This document shows positions 18,999-27,699 of a DNA stretch of 64,000 nt, in pieces. The DNA lies in contig NZ_MKTH01000012.1 of the NCBI RefSeq assembly GCF_001898175.1, positions 55,019 through 119,018 of the forward strand. The letters are read 5' to 3'. A program made the position numbers and the translations under genes. The notes under the pieces were generated by a model. The model worked only from the letters and a program-made list of their open reading frames with translations. It did no database searches and was not told where the DNA came from. This stretch comes from Cellulomonas sp. 73-92 (lineage in GTDB: Bacteria; Actinomycetota; Actinomycetes; Actinomycetales; Cellulomonadaceae). Each line of letters begins with the position of its first letter. Position 1 is the first letter of the stretch.

Positions 18999-19820
18999 AT
19001 GCAGCGGTCCGGCACGCCGATCGCGGGCTCGCGGGTGCTCGTCACCGGGGGCGGCCGCGGGCTGGGACGGCGCATCGCGCTGCGGGCGGCGGCGCGGGGC
19101 GCGGCCGAGGTCGTCGTCTGGGACGTCGACGGCGAGCGCGCCGAGGAGGTGACCGCCGAGATCACCGCGCACCACCGTCGCGCGAGCGCGGCGACTGTCG
19201 ACATCCGGGACGCCGGCGCGGTGGCGTCGGCCGCGGTCGGCGCCGGGGACGTCGACGTCGTCGTCAACTGCGCCGGCGTCGTCACCGGACGCCGGCTGCT
19301 CGACGCCGACGAGGCGGCCATCCGGCGCACGTTCGAGGTCAACACGCTGGCCCTGTACTGGGTGACCCGGGCGTTCCTGCCGGGCATGCTGCGGCGGGAC
19401 CGCGGCACCGTCGTGACCATCGCCTCGGCGGCCGGCATGGTCGGCGTGGCGCGGCAGACGGACTACTCCGCGAGCAAGTTCGCGGCGGTCGGCTTCACCG
19501 AGTCGCTGCGGGCGGAGCTGCGCGCCGAGCGCTCGCACGTGCGCAGCCTCCTGGTCTGCCCGTACTACATCGACACCGGCATGTTCGAGGGCGTCCGGAC
19601 GCGGGTGCCGTGGCTGCTGCCGATCCTGCGGGAGGACGACGTGGCGCACGCCGTCGTCGACGGCGTCGAGCGCGGCCGGGCCCAGATCGTGCTGCCGCCC
19701 GCGGTGTGGCTGGTCCCGGGCCTGCGCCTGCTGGGCACCCGCGGCTTCGACACGCTCATGGACGTCCTCGGCATCAACCACACGATGGACCACTTCGTCG
19801 GGCGCCGGCCCGGGGCGTGA
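18999..19820 (+). CDS. SDR-family oxidoreductase
   Basis: 273 residues from the ATG at 18999, which follows a GAGGGGG ribosome site; 25 upstream codons are discarded. Cofactor motif LVTGGGRGLGRRI, NCAGVV, active-site motif YSASKFAAVGF. A hydrophobic C-terminal segment (PPAVWLVPGLRLLGTRGF) resembles the membrane-associating tail of retinol dehydrogenase 10/DHRS-like SDRs. It is separated from the MerR-SDR pair by 96 bp and probably transcribed separately. Substrate unknown. Confidence 0.87.
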   Translation: MQRSGTPIAGSRVLVTGGGRGLGRRIALRAAARGAAEVVVWDVDGERAEEVTAEITAHHRRASAATVDIRDAGAVASAAVGAGDVDVVVNCAGVVTGRRLLDADEAAIRRTFEVNTLALYWVTRAFLPGMLRRDRGTVVTIASAAGMVGVARQTDYSASKFAAVGFTESLRAELRAERSHVRSLLVCPYYIDTGMFEGVRTRVPWLLPILREDDVAHAVVDGVERGRAQIVLPPAVWLVPGLRLLGTRGFDTLMDVLGINHTMDHFVGRRPGA

Positions 19821-19854
19821 CGGCCCACCGCGGGGCGCGGGCCAGGATGGACGC

Positions 19855-21099
19855 ATGACCTCCCTCCAGCCCATCAGGACCGCGCGCGCCTCCGTCGCGA
19901 TCGTCAACGCCTACGTCGTGCCGGTCGCCGGCGCCCCGATCGAGCGCGGCACCGTGCTCGTCGAGGACGGCGTCATCACCGCCGTGGGACCGGACGTCGT
20001 CGTGCCCGGCGAGGTCCGCATCCTGGACGCCGGCGGCCGCTGGGTGCTGCCGGGCTTCGTCGAGGCCCACGGCCACCTGGGCGTCCACGAGGAGGGCGAG
20101 GGCTGGGCGGGCGACGACGTCAATGAGATGACCGACCCGAACGGCGCCGGCCTGCGCGCGATCGACGGCGTCAACATCGACGAGGAGGGGTTCCGGGACG
20201 CGCTCGCGGGCGGCGTCACGTCCGTCGTCGTCAAGCCCGGCAGTGGCAACCCGATCGGCGGGCAGACCGTCGCGATCAAGACGTGGGGCGGGCGCACCGT
20301 CGACGAGCAGGTGATCAGCGACGCGGTGTCGGTGAAGTCGGCGCTCGGCGAGAACCCGAAGCGCGTCTACGGCGACAAGAAGGCGCTGCCCTCGACGCGG
20401 CTCGGCGTGGCCCACGTCATCAGGAAGGCCTTCGTCGACGCGCAGAACTACGTGGCTCGTCGGGCCGCCGCGGAGGCGAAGGGCGAGCCGTTCGACCGCG
20501 ACCTGGCCAAGGAGACGCTGGCGCGGGTGCTGGCCGGCGAGCTCGTGTGGGACCAGCACACGCACCGGGCCGACGACATCGCCACCGCCATCCGGCTCTC
20601 CGAGGAGTTCGGGTACCGGCTCGTCGTCAACCACGGCACGGAGGGCGCCCTCATCGCCGACGTGCTGGCCGAGAAGGACGTCCCCGTCATCTTCGGGCCG
20701 CTGTTCACCTCCAGGTCGAAGGTGGAGCTGCGGCACCGGGCCATCGCCAACCTCGGCCGCCTGGCGGCGGCCGGCGTGCGCGTGGCGATCACCACCGACC
20801 ACCCCGTGGTGCCGATCAACTTCCTGGTGCACCAGGCGTCGTTCGCGGTGAAGGAGGGCCTGGACCGCGAGGTCGCCCTGCAGGCGCTGACGGTGAACCC
20901 GGCAGCTTTCCTCGGGCTCGGCTCCCGCATCGGCGCCCTGGCGCCGGGCCTGGACGGCGACGTGGTCGTGTGGAGCGGCGACCCGCTGGACGTCACCTCG
21001 CGCGCGGAGCACGTGTTCGTCACGGGGACCGAGGTCTACACGTGGGACGCCGCGGCCCGCACCGGTCGGGTCGCCGAGCGGGCGGAGCGGTTCGCGTAG
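19855..21099 (+). CDS. Amidohydrolase, imidazolonepropionase-like
   Basis: 414 residues. Metal-dependent hydrolase barrel: HxH in VEAHGHLGVHEE, later ligands in QHTHRADD and NHGTEGA, and the final aspartate in ITTDHPVVP; N- and C-terminal strands build the beta-sandwich (ILDAGGRWVLPGF, GDPLDVTSRAEHVFV). Such proteins cleave C-N bonds in cyclic amides or dipeptides. CAGGAT lies 6 bases before the ATG at 19855, suggesting a leaderless start. The gene stands alone; substrate not predictable. Confidence 0.88.
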   Translation: MTSLQPIRTARASVAIVNAYVVPVAGAPIERGTVLVEDGVITAVGPDVVVPGEVRILDAGGRWVLPGFVEAHGHLGVHEEGEGWAGDDVNEMTDPNGAGLRAIDGVNIDEEGFRDALAGGVTSVVVKPGSGNPIGGQTVAIKTWGGRTVDEQVISDAVSVKSALGENPKRVYGDKKALPSTRLGVAHVIRKAFVDAQNYVARRAAAEAKGEPFDRDLAKETLARVLAGELVWDQHTHRADDIATAIRLSEEFGYRLVVNHGTEGALIADVLAEKDVPVIFGPLFTSRSKVELRHRAIANLGRLAAAGVRVAITTDHPVVPINFLVHQASFAVKEGLDREVALQALTVNPAAFLGLGSRIGALAPGLDGDVVVWSGDPLDVTSRAEHVFVTGTEVYTWDAAARTGRVAERAERFA

Positions 21100-21167
21100 C
21101 TCGGGTATCGGGCCACGGGGCACGACGAAGAGCGGAGGCGCCTCCGTTCGCGGCCTAGGCTGGCGGC

Positions 21168-22178
21168 ATGGTCGCTTACCGAAACCTCGGCCGCTCCGGC
21201 CTCAAGGTCACCGAGATCACCTACGGCAACTGGCTCACCCACGGGTCCCAGGTCGAGAACGACACCGCCAAGGCCTGCGTCCGCGCCGCCCTCGACGCGG
21301 GCATCACGAGCTTCGACACCGCCGACGTCTACGCGAACACCGCCGCGGAGACCGTGCTCGGCGAGGCGCTGAAGGGCGAGCGCCGCGACGGCCTCGAGGT
21401 CTTCACCAAGGTGTTCTGGCCCACCGGCCCGCGCGGCGCCAACGACCGCGGGCTGAGCCGCAAGCACATCCTGCGGTCCATCGAGGGGTCCCTCGAGCGG
21501 CTGCAGACCGACTACGTCGACCTGTACCAGGCCCACCGCTACGACCACGTGACGCCGCTCGAGGAGACGATGCAGGCGTTCGCGGACGTGGTCCGCTCCG
21601 GCAAGGCGCTCTACATCGGCGTCTCCGAGTGGACCGCCGAGCAGATCCGCGCGGGGGTGGAGCTCGCGCGCGAGCTGCACGTGCCGCTCGTCTCCAACCA
21701 GCCGCAGTACTCGATGCTGTGGCGGGTCATCGAGGAGCAGGTGGTGCCGGCGAGCGAGGAGCTGGGCCTGTCCCAGGTCGTGTGGTCGCCGGTGGCGCAG
21801 GGCGTGCTGACCGGCAAGTACCTGCCGGGTGCCCCCGCGCCCGCCGGCTCGCGGGCCACCGACGAGAAGGGCGGCGCCCAGATGGTCCGCCGCTTCACGG
21901 AGAACCAGGACGTGCTCGCGCGCGTGCAGGCCCTGCGCCCGGTGGCCGACGAGCTCGGGCTCACGCTGGCGCAGCTCGCGGTGGCCTGGGTGCTGCAGAA
22001 CCCGAACGTGGCGGCGGCGCTCATCGGCGCCTCCCGCCCCGAGCAGGTGGCCGAGAACGTCAAGGCCTCCGGGGTCGTCATCCCGGCGGAGCTGATGACG
22101 CGGATCGACGAGGTGCTCGGCGACGTCGTCGTGCGCGACCCCGCGCTGACGGCGCAGAGCTCGCCCGCAGCGGTCTGA
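21168..22178 (+). CDS. Aldo/keto reductase
   Basis: 336 residues of the potassium-channel beta/YghZ-like AKR branch. The tetrad is visible: Asp and Tyr in SFDTADVYANTAAETVLGEAL (quoted: DTADVYANT), Lys in VFTKVFWP, His in YQAHRYDHV. The C-terminal NADPH site includes LIGASRPEQVAENV. TAGGCT (21156-21161) is 6 bases before the ATG, a leaderless-type promoter. A strong hairpin follows the stop. It reduces aldehydes or ketones with NADPH; the physiological substrate is unknown. Confidence 0.93.
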   Translation: MVAYRNLGRSGLKVTEITYGNWLTHGSQVENDTAKACVRAALDAGITSFDTADVYANTAAETVLGEALKGERRDGLEVFTKVFWPTGPRGANDRGLSRKHILRSIEGSLERLQTDYVDLYQAHRYDHVTPLEETMQAFADVVRSGKALYIGVSEWTAEQIRAGVELARELHVPLVSNQPQYSMLWRVIEEQVVPASEELGLSQVVWSPVAQGVLTGKYLPGAPAPAGSRATDEKGGAQMVRRFTENQDVLARVQALRPVADELGLTLAQLAVAWVLQNPNVAAALIGASRPEQVAENVKASGVVIPAELMTRIDEVLGDVVVRDPALTAQSSPAAV

Positions 22179-22192
22179 CCAGCGGGAACGTC

Positions 22193-22231
22193 ACCGGCGG
22201 GGGCCGGCCGTGAGCGGCCGCCCCCGCCGGT
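22193..22231 (+). terminator. Strong GC-rich terminator hairpin
   Basis: Bases 22193-22210 pair with 22215-22231 (17 bp, one bulged C) around loop TGAG, starting 15 bp after the aldo/keto reductase stop. No T-tract follows, as is usual in high-GC actinobacteria. Confidence 0.75.
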
Positions 22232-22453
22232 TCCGCGCTCGGCGCGGCCGCTTCCCGGGGTGGGGTGTGCTGAGGATCACAAAGTCGGGCGCGTGTCGGT
22301 GACGGCCCAGGTCGGGCGGGGGTGCTCGGCCGGCGCGGGAGCCGTGACCGCCCTCCGAGGGGCCGGCGCGTCCCGGGCGCCCGGACGGCTCACCGATCAT
22401 GGAGGGCGTCCCAGCCCGTTCGCCGCACCCGTGGCGTGAGGAGTCCGCCCCGG

Positions 22454-23128
22454 ATGCCCGTCTCGAACCATCACCGACACGCCCACGCGCAGCCGCGTCA
22501 CCACGCGGGTCACCACGCGAGGCACCACGCGGGCGGTCCGGGCGGCCTGTCGGCGGTGCGCCAGGTGCTCCTGCGGAAGCCCTCGGGTCGGCACAGCCAC
22601 TCCGCGAAGGGCGCCGACGTGGGCGCGTTGGGCGCCGGCGTGGTGGCGGTCTCGCTGTCCATCGGCCTCGTCGGCGCCCCCGCCGCGATGGCGGTCACGG
22701 GCAGCCTGGCGGGGACGTCCGCGCCGTCCGCCCCGACCGATCGGACCGCCGGGCCGGTGACCGCTCCCGCCGACGCCGTGTGGACGCTGCCGGACACCGA
22801 CGTCCTTCAGGTCGTCATGCCCCCGGCCCCGCCCCTGACGACCGCGGCCATCAAGCAGTACGCGGCCTCGCTCGTCGGCTCCGGCCAGTTCGGCTGCCTC
22901 GACCGGCTGTGGAGCCGAGAGTCGCACTGGGACCCGGCCGCGCGGAACGTGTCGTCGGGCGCGTTCGGCATCCCGCAGTCGCTGCCGGGCTCGAAGATGG
23001 CCACCGCGGGCGCCGACTGGCAGACGAACCCCCTGACGCAGGTGCGGTGGGGCATCTCGTACATCAGGAGCGCGTACGGCACCCCGTGCGCGGCGTGGGC
23101 GCACTCCCAGGCGGCGGGCTGGTACTGA
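22454..23128 (+). CDS. Secreted lytic-transglycosylase-like protein
   Basis: 224 residues. The ATG at 22454 is preceded by GTGAGGAG. A histidine-rich N-terminus, then a hydrophobic export segment (about 56-83, GAGVVAVSLSIGLVGAPAAMA) and a linker precede a C-terminal lysozyme-like fold: FGCLDRLWSRESHW contains the catalytic-type glutamate, followed by SSGAFGIPQSLPGSKM and RWGISYIRSAYGTPCAAWAHS. This matches actinobacterial Rpf/transglycosylase-like wall proteins that cleave peptidoglycan. The 275-bp upstream region was inspected for a c-di-AMP (ydaO) riboswitch, common before such genes; no conserved core was seen. Confidence 0.85.
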   Translation: MPVSNHHRHAHAQPRHHAGHHARHHAGGPGGLSAVRQVLLRKPSGRHSHSAKGADVGALGAGVVAVSLSIGLVGAPAAMAVTGSLAGTSAPSAPTDRTAGPVTAPADAVWTLPDTDVLQVVMPPAPPLTTAAIKQYAASLVGSGQFGCLDRLWSRESHWDPAARNVSSGAFGIPQSLPGSKMATAGADWQTNPLTQVRWGISYIRSAYGTPCAAWAHSQAAGWY

Positions 23129-23145
23129 GCCGCAGATCCGCCGGA

Positions 23146-23171
23146 TGAACTGATCGGCGGCCCGGCGTCGT
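23146..23171 (+). promoter_or_regulatory. Candidate ECF promoter of the sigma/anti-sigma operon
   Basis: TGAACT (23146-23151) and CGTCGT (23166-23171) are spaced by 14 bp and sit 42 bp before the sigma gene. A near-copy lies before the lipoprotein at 24721, with the same CCCGGCGTCGT context. The pattern resembles SigL/SigK-class ECF promoters (TGAAC...CGT). Autoregulation is inferred. Confidence 0.5.
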
Positions 23172-23212
23172 TACATCGGGGAGAGACCTGACCAGTCCCG
23201 GAAAGAACGAGG

Positions 23213-23719
23213 ATGCCCACCGACGACCGCGCGGTCCTGCGTGAGCTGCACGACCGGCACGCCGCCGCCGTGTGGCGGTTCGTCGTGCACCTGACGGGGA
23301 CGAGCGCGGGCGCCGACGACGTGGTGCAGGAGACGCTCTTCCGCGCCTGGCGCAGCCCCAAGGTCATGGCCCAGGACCCGGCGACCGCCCGGTCGTGGAT
23401 GTTCACCGTCGCGCGCAACCTCGTGATCGACGAGGCGCGCAGCGCCCACCACCGGCACGAGATGGGCGTCGACGAGCCGCCGGACCGCGCGGTCGGCGAC
23501 CGCACCGACGAGCTGTTCGACGCGATCCTCGTCTCCGAGGCCCTGGCCGACCTCAGCGAGGAGCACCGGACGGTGATCGCGCGGGCGTACTACGGCGGGC
23601 TGAGCACCGCCGAGCTCTCCGACGAGCTGGGGATCCCGCCGGGGACCGTGAAGTCGAGGCTGCACTACGGGCTGCGCGCGTTGCGGCTCGCGCTGCAGGA
23701 GAGGGGGGTCGTGCGATGA
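23213..23719 (+). CDS. ECF RNA polymerase sigma factor (SigK/SigL-like)
   Basis: 168 residues with sigma-2 (about 8-80; GADDVVQETLFRAWR and ARSWMFTVARNLVIDEARS) and sigma-4 (about 110-165; LSTAELSDELGIPPGTVKSRLHYGLRAL). No extra C-terminal domain. The start ATG follows AAGAACGAGG. The anti-sigma gene overlaps by ATGA. Together with the zinc anti-sigma domain this matches the SigK-RskA/SigL-RslA class, which responds to redox or envelope signals. Confidence 0.92.
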   Translation: MPTDDRAVLRELHDRHAAAVWRFVVHLTGTSAGADDVVQETLFRAWRSPKVMAQDPATARSWMFTVARNLVIDEARSAHHRHEMGVDEPPDRAVGDRTDELFDAILVSEALADLSEEHRTVIARAYYGGLSTAELSDELGIPPGTVKSRLHYGLRALRLALQERGVVR

Positions 23720-24576
23720 CGCTCGAGCACGACGAGGGTCTGGACCGCGAGCACGCGGCCTTCGCCGACTGGGACGGCGCCTACGTGCTGGGCGCGCTCG
23801 CGCCCGACGAGCGGCGCGCCTACGAGGACCACCTCGCCGGCTGCGCCCGCTGCCGTGCCGCCGTGGCCGAGCTCGCCCCGCTGCCCGGCCTGCTGGCGCG
23901 GGCCCGCCCGGTGGCCGACGACCCGGCGCGGGTCGTCCCCGGCACCGGCGGCGGCCTTGAGCATGACGACATGCGGCCCGCGACGGATGGCCGGGCGGCG
24001 ACGAGCGGGCGGTCGGCGACTGACGAGTGGGTCGCGGCCCGTGACTGGACGGTGGACGACCAGCCCGGCGAGGGCGGCGGCCCGCGGGCGGACCTCGTCG
24101 ACCTCGTCGTGCGGCGCGAGCGGCGTCACCGGATGCGGCGCCGGCTGCTGGCGGGACTCGCCGCGGTGCTCGTCCTCGGCCTCGCTGTCGCGTCCCCGCT
24201 CGTCGTGCAGCGCCTCACCAGCCACGCCACCGCCCCCGCCCAGACCCTCGCGCTGACACGGCAGATCGAGACGCCGCTGACCGCGACGGTGGCGTTGACG
24301 CCCGTGACGTGGGGCACCCGGCTGTCGATGGAGTGCGACTACCCGCCGACCTCGGGCTCGCCGGCGTACGGGCAGGACGGCACGGCCGGCGTCTACTCGC
24401 TGGTCGTGACGGACGTCGACGGCACGAGCACCCAGGTGTCGACCTGGTCCGCCCAGCCGGGTCTCGACGTGCACCTCGACGCGGCGACGGCCGTCCCCCT
24501 CGACCGCATCGCGTCCGTGGCGATCAGGTCGGCCTCGGGCACGACGGTGCTCGCGGCGCCACTCGTCGCGGGCTGA
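23716..24576 (+). CDS. ZAS-domain anti-sigma factor (RskA/RslA-like)
   Basis: 286 residues. The N-terminal anti-sigma domain has the zinc motif H-x3-C-x2-C in DHLAGCARC (His39, Cys43, Cys46), which in this class binds sigma and may release it on oxidation. A long disordered linker (about 60-135) follows, then one transmembrane helix (about 145-165, RRLLAGLAAVLVLGLAVASP) and an outer RskA-like beta domain with TPVTWGTRLSMECDY. The ATG overlaps the sigma stop. It should tether the sigma factor to the membrane until proteolysis or oxidation frees it. Confidence 0.9.
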   Translation: MTLEHDEGLDREHAAFADWDGAYVLGALAPDERRAYEDHLAGCARCRAAVAELAPLPGLLARARPVADDPARVVPGTGGGLEHDDMRPATDGRAATSGRSATDEWVAARDWTVDDQPGEGGGPRADLVDLVVRRERRHRMRRRLLAGLAAVLVLGLAVASPLVVQRLTSHATAPAQTLALTRQIETPLTATVALTPVTWGTRLSMECDYPPTSGSPAYGQDGTAGVYSLVVTDVDGTSTQVSTWSAQPGLDVHLDAATAVPLDRIASVAIRSASGTTVLAAPLVAG

Positions 24577-24629
24577 CCTCCCAGACCGCGTGGTGCCGAC
24601 CGCCTGTGGTCGCGTGCCGGTCGATGGTG

Positions 24630-24654
24630 TGAACCGCCAGCCCCCCGGCGTCGT
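24630..24654 (+). promoter_or_regulatory. Second ECF-like promoter, before the repeat lipoprotein
   Basis: TGAACC (24630-24635) and CGTCGT (24649-24654), spaced 13 bp, closely match the motif before the sigma gene (spacer 14). The shared CCGGCGTCGT block suggests that the lipoprotein belongs to the same regulon. Confidence 0.5.
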
Positions 24655-24720
24655 GTACCGCACGTCAGCATGTCGGCACGGCAGACCGTCGGCCTCGGCG
24701 GGATCGCGGGAGGAGTGGCC

Positions 24721-25299
24721 ATGAGATCGGTCATCGGCGGGCGACGCGGAGCGGTCATCGCCCTGGCAGTGGGCGGCCTGCTGACGCTGGCCGCGTGCGG
24801 ATCAGGGGGATCGACGGGCTCCGGCGGGGGCGGGTACGGCGCAGCCACCACCACGCCACCTGCCGCCACCCAGGGCGCGGCGACGGGCGCCGCGGCCGGC
24901 GGGTACAAGGCCCCGCCGGGAGCCGGGAGCGCCTCGGCCGCGATGTCGGGCGACGTGCTGTCCACCCGGTCCAGCTCGCTCGGCACGATCATCGTCGACG
25001 CCAACGGGATGACGGTCTACGAGTTCGGCAAGGACACGCAGGGCGCTACCACGTCGGCCTGCACGGGCTCGTGCGCCGCGATCTGGCCGGAGGTCCACGC
25101 CGGTACGGGGACGCCGCAGGTCAGCGGCGTGACGGGCACCATCGGCACCATCACCGGCGTCGACGGGCAGAAGCAGGTGACCCTCAACGGGTGGCCGCTC
25201 TACACGTTCGCGCACGACACGGCGCCCGGCGACACCAACGGCCAGAACTTCCAGAACCTGTGGTGGGCGCTGACCCCGTCGGGCCAGCACGTCGGCTGA
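24721..25299 (+). CDS. Lipoprotein with Yx4D-type secreted repeats
   Basis: 192 residues. The ATG at 24721 follows GGGAGGAG; the signal peptide ends in lipobox LAAC. After a glycine/threonine-rich linker come two repeats of the COG4315/PF03640 type: MTVYEFGKDTQGATTSACTG and PLYTFAHDTAPGDTNGQ, with tryptophans IWP and LWWAL. These small beta-repeat lipoproteins are widespread in actinobacteria and often sit beside ECF sigma genes; their activity is not established. It is the probable effector of the preceding sigma/anti-sigma pair. Confidence 0.88.
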   Translation: MRSVIGGRRGAVIALAVGGLLTLAACGSGGSTGSGGGGYGAATTTPPAATQGAATGAAAGGYKAPPGAGSASAAMSGDVLSTRSSSLGTIIVDANGMTVYEFGKDTQGATTSACTGSCAAIWPEVHAGTGTPQVSGVTGTIGTITGVDGQKQVTLNGWPLYTFAHDTAPGDTNGQNFQNLWWALTPSGQHVG

Positions 25300-25318
25300 C
25301 CGCGCTCGTCGCCGCGCC

Positions 25319-25357
25319 AGGTCACTGGGTGAGCATCATGCGCTCACCCAGTGACCT
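25319..25357. terminator. Perfect bidirectional terminator hairpin
   Basis: Bases 25319-25334 are perfectly complementary to 25342-25357 (16 bp) around the 7-base loop ATCATGC. It lies 19 bp after the lipoprotein stop and between convergent genes, so it may stop transcripts from both sides. Confidence 0.75.
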
Positions 25358-25673
25358 CTGCGTGCGGTGAACCTGTTCGGGGCCGGGCGCCCGCGAGAGG
25401 GCTGCGGCTGACGTCTGACCGAGATCGGCCACCGCGCTCCGGGGGCAACTGCTTGTCAACAACGTTGACTCTGAGTTGCGGTCGGCGGCGACCGGACCGT
25501 CTCGCCGCGGTGGCGGCGCGGGTGAACCGGGCGGTGAGGCGCCGACGAGCCGGATCGGCGGCGTGCCGACGGAGCGGCGTCGCGGTGCGGGCGAGGGAGT
25601 CGACCGGGTGCCGACGGAGCCCCGGTGGTCGCGCGGGACCCGGCCTCGAGGTGCGCGACCGAGAGCGCGGCGC
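25358..25673. other. Intergenic region with a nested AT-rich palindrome
   Basis: No gene seen. GCAACT (25445-25450) pairs with AGTTGC (25474-25479), and inside it GTCAAC (25455-25460) pairs with GTTGAC (25464-25469); both dyads share the centre 25462. The patch is AT-rich against its surroundings and looks like a protein-binding site rather than a terminator. Confidence 0.5.
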
Positions 25674-27542
25674 TCAGGGGCGGAACGCCGGCGGGATCGA
25701 TCCGGCCCAGAGGCGCAGCGCCTCGATGAGGCTCTCCGCGTCGTAGGGACCGACGAGCCGCCAGCCGTTGACGAAGAACGCCGGGGTGGACAGCAGGTCC
25801 ATGAGGTCGGCGTCGTCGGCGTCCTCCTGGACGCGCCGGGCGACGTCGGCGCCGTCGAAGTCCTCGATGAAGCGGTCGAGGTCCAGGCCGAGGCGCTCCG
25901 CCACGTCGAGCAGGTCCTCGCGCTCGAGGCGGTCCTGCTGCGTGAACAGCGTGCTCCCGTAGTCGAGGAACCTGTCCTGGCGGGCCGCCGCCTCCGCCGC
26001 CCGCGCCGACTCCACCGCGTGCGGGTGCACGCGCGTCTGCGGCAGGTGGCGCCACACCCAGACGACCTCGTCCCCCAGGCGCTCGAGGACCTCGTCGACG
26101 GACCCCGTGGCGCGGGAGCAGAAGGGGCACTCGAAGTCCCCGTACTCGACGATGACGAGCGGCGCGTCCGGCCGTCCCCGGTAGTGGTCGCGGGCGGGGT
26201 CGAAGGCACGCAGCAGCACCTTGCCCACCGGCTTGCGGGGCGCGAACCGGACCATCGCCGCGAACATCGCCCAGCCGAGCAGCACGGACACCGCCGTCGC
26301 GACCAGCACGCCGAGCCGCGCCTGGGTCGCCGCTCGCTCGTCGGGCACCGCGATGTCGATGATGAGCAGCGAGATGGTGAAGCCGATGCCGGACAGCGCC
26401 GCCCCGCCGCTGACGCGGTCGAGGGTCAGTCCCGGGGCCAGCCGGCCGAAGCGGCTGCGCGCGACGAGGGCGGTCGCGCCGGTGATCCCGACGAGCTTGC
26501 CGACGACGAGCCCGGCGACCACGCCCCAGAACAGCGACGAGCGCCACGCCGCCGCCAGCGACGAGGCGTCGAGGCGGACGCCGGCGTTCGCGAGGGCGAA
26601 CAGCGGCAGCACGGCGTACGAGACCGCCGGTGCGAACGAGAGCTGGAGCCGCTCGTTGACGGAGATCGAGTCGCGCAGCCGCCGCTGGGCCGCCACGGCG
26701 TACCGCGGCGTGGGGGACTGCCGGAAGGCGCGCGTCTGCGCGTAGGCGGCCTCGACCTCGCGGCGGCGCGGCGCGAAGACCGGGATGAGCAGCGCCACGG
26801 CCACGCCGGCGAGGGTCGGGTGCACGCCGGCCTCGTGCAGCCCGAGCCAGACGAGCACCGCCAGCACCGCGTACACCGGCCCGCGCCCCGTCGGCAGGAA
26901 CCTCACGACCGCCACGAGCGCCAGCGCCACCGCCGTCAGGGCGAGCGGCGCCAGGCGGAGGTCGGACGTGTAGAACACCGCGATGACGGCCAGGGCGCCG
27001 ATGTCGTCGACCACCGCCATCGTGAGCAGGAACAGGCGCAGCCGCGCGGAGTGCCGGGGCCCGACGAGCGCCAGGGCGCCGATGAGGAACGCGGTGTCGG
27101 TGGAGATGACGGCGCCCCATGCGTGCGCGTCGGGCGACCGGCCGGCGATCGCGAGGAAGATCAGCGCGGGCACCACGAGGCCGCCGACGGCCGCGCTCGC
27201 CGGCACGATCGCCCGCTCGCGCTCCGAGAGCTCCCCGATGGTGACCTCACGCTTCACCTCGAGGCCCACGACGAAGAAGAAGAACGCCATCAGCGCGTCG
27301 TTGACCAGGCCGTGCAGAGTCAGCATCAGCTCGAACGAGCCGACGCGGACGCCGATCGGCGTGGACCAGAACGTGTCGTAGGCGGCGCGGGCCGGGGTGT
27401 TGACCCACACGAGGGCGACGAGCGCTCCGGCCCCCAGAAGCGCGGCGGACGCGCGGTCCTGCCCCATCGTCTCCAGGCGGGCGCGCAGGCGGGCCAGCCG
27501 GGTCGGTGGCGTGGGCGGCCGGCCGATCGTCACCTCGGTCAT
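25674..27542 (-). CDS. nhaA: NhaA Na+/H+ antiporter fused to a DsbA-like domain (second copy)
   Basis: 622 residues, paralogue of the product of 13690-15555 with the same layout. NhaA part: NDALMAFFFFVVGLEVKREV, STDTAFLIGALALVGP and the paired aspartates in AVVDDIGALAV. C-terminal thioredoxin fold from about 450: GDFECPFCSRA carries an intact CxxC (Cys472, Cys475) and STPAFFVNG the cis-proline. The antiporter exchanges cytosolic Na+ for H+; the thioredoxin domain is of unknown purpose, perhaps redox control of transport. Its start at 27542 is divergent from the KimA-like potassium importer. Confidence 0.93.
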   Translation of the reverse strand: MTEVTIGRPPTPPTRLARLRARLETMGQDRASAALLGAGALVALVWVNTPARAAYDTFWSTPIGVRVGSFELMLTLHGLVNDALMAFFFFVVGLEVKREVTIGELSERERAIVPASAAVGGLVVPALIFLAIAGRSPDAHAWGAVISTDTAFLIGALALVGPRHSARLRLFLLTMAVVDDIGALAVIAVFYTSDLRLAPLALTAVALALVAVVRFLPTGRGPVYAVLAVLVWLGLHEAGVHPTLAGVAVALLIPVFAPRRREVEAAYAQTRAFRQSPTPRYAVAAQRRLRDSISVNERLQLSFAPAVSYAVLPLFALANAGVRLDASSLAAAWRSSLFWGVVAGLVVGKLVGITGATALVARSRFGRLAPGLTLDRVSGGAALSGIGFTISLLIIDIAVPDERAATQARLGVLVATAVSVLLGWAMFAAMVRFAPRKPVGKVLLRAFDPARDHYRGRPDAPLVIVEYGDFECPFCSRATGSVDEVLERLGDEVVWVWRHLPQTRVHPHAVESARAAEAAARQDRFLDYGSTLFTQQDRLEREDLLDVAERLGLDLDRFIEDFDGADVARRVQEDADDADLMDLLSTPAFFVNGWRLVGPYDAESLIEALRLWAGSIPPAFRP

Positions 27543-27644
27543 CCGTGCTCCGCTCGTCCGGGGTGTGCGCTGCCACCACGATCAAGCCCGGCCTCGTCGT
27601 GCGCATTCCGAGCGGCGCCGCGTCAGGAGTCCGGGTAGGCCCGC

Positions 27645-27660
27645 TAAGAACGCGTCAAGA
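27645..27660 (+). promoter_or_regulatory. Direct repeat, possible KdpE half-sites
   Basis: TAAGA (27645-27649) and CAAGA (27656-27660) form a direct repeat with an 11-bp period, the usual geometry for OmpR-family regulators. It lies 40 bp before the GTG of the KimA-like gene; kdpE is encoded downstream. Assignment to KdpE is inference. Confidence 0.3.
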
Positions 27661-27699
27661 TCCCCCGCGGTCCCGAGCGGACGGCGCTGTCCTGGAGGC

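Noticed and set aside
22232..22453. c-di-AMP (ydaO) riboswitch before the lysozyme-like gene
   Set aside because: Such riboswitches often precede these genes, but none of the conserved core elements could be read here.
27543..27699. c-di-AMP riboswitch before the KimA-like gene
   Set aside because: The gap is too short and lacks the conserved core; only a short direct repeat is visible.
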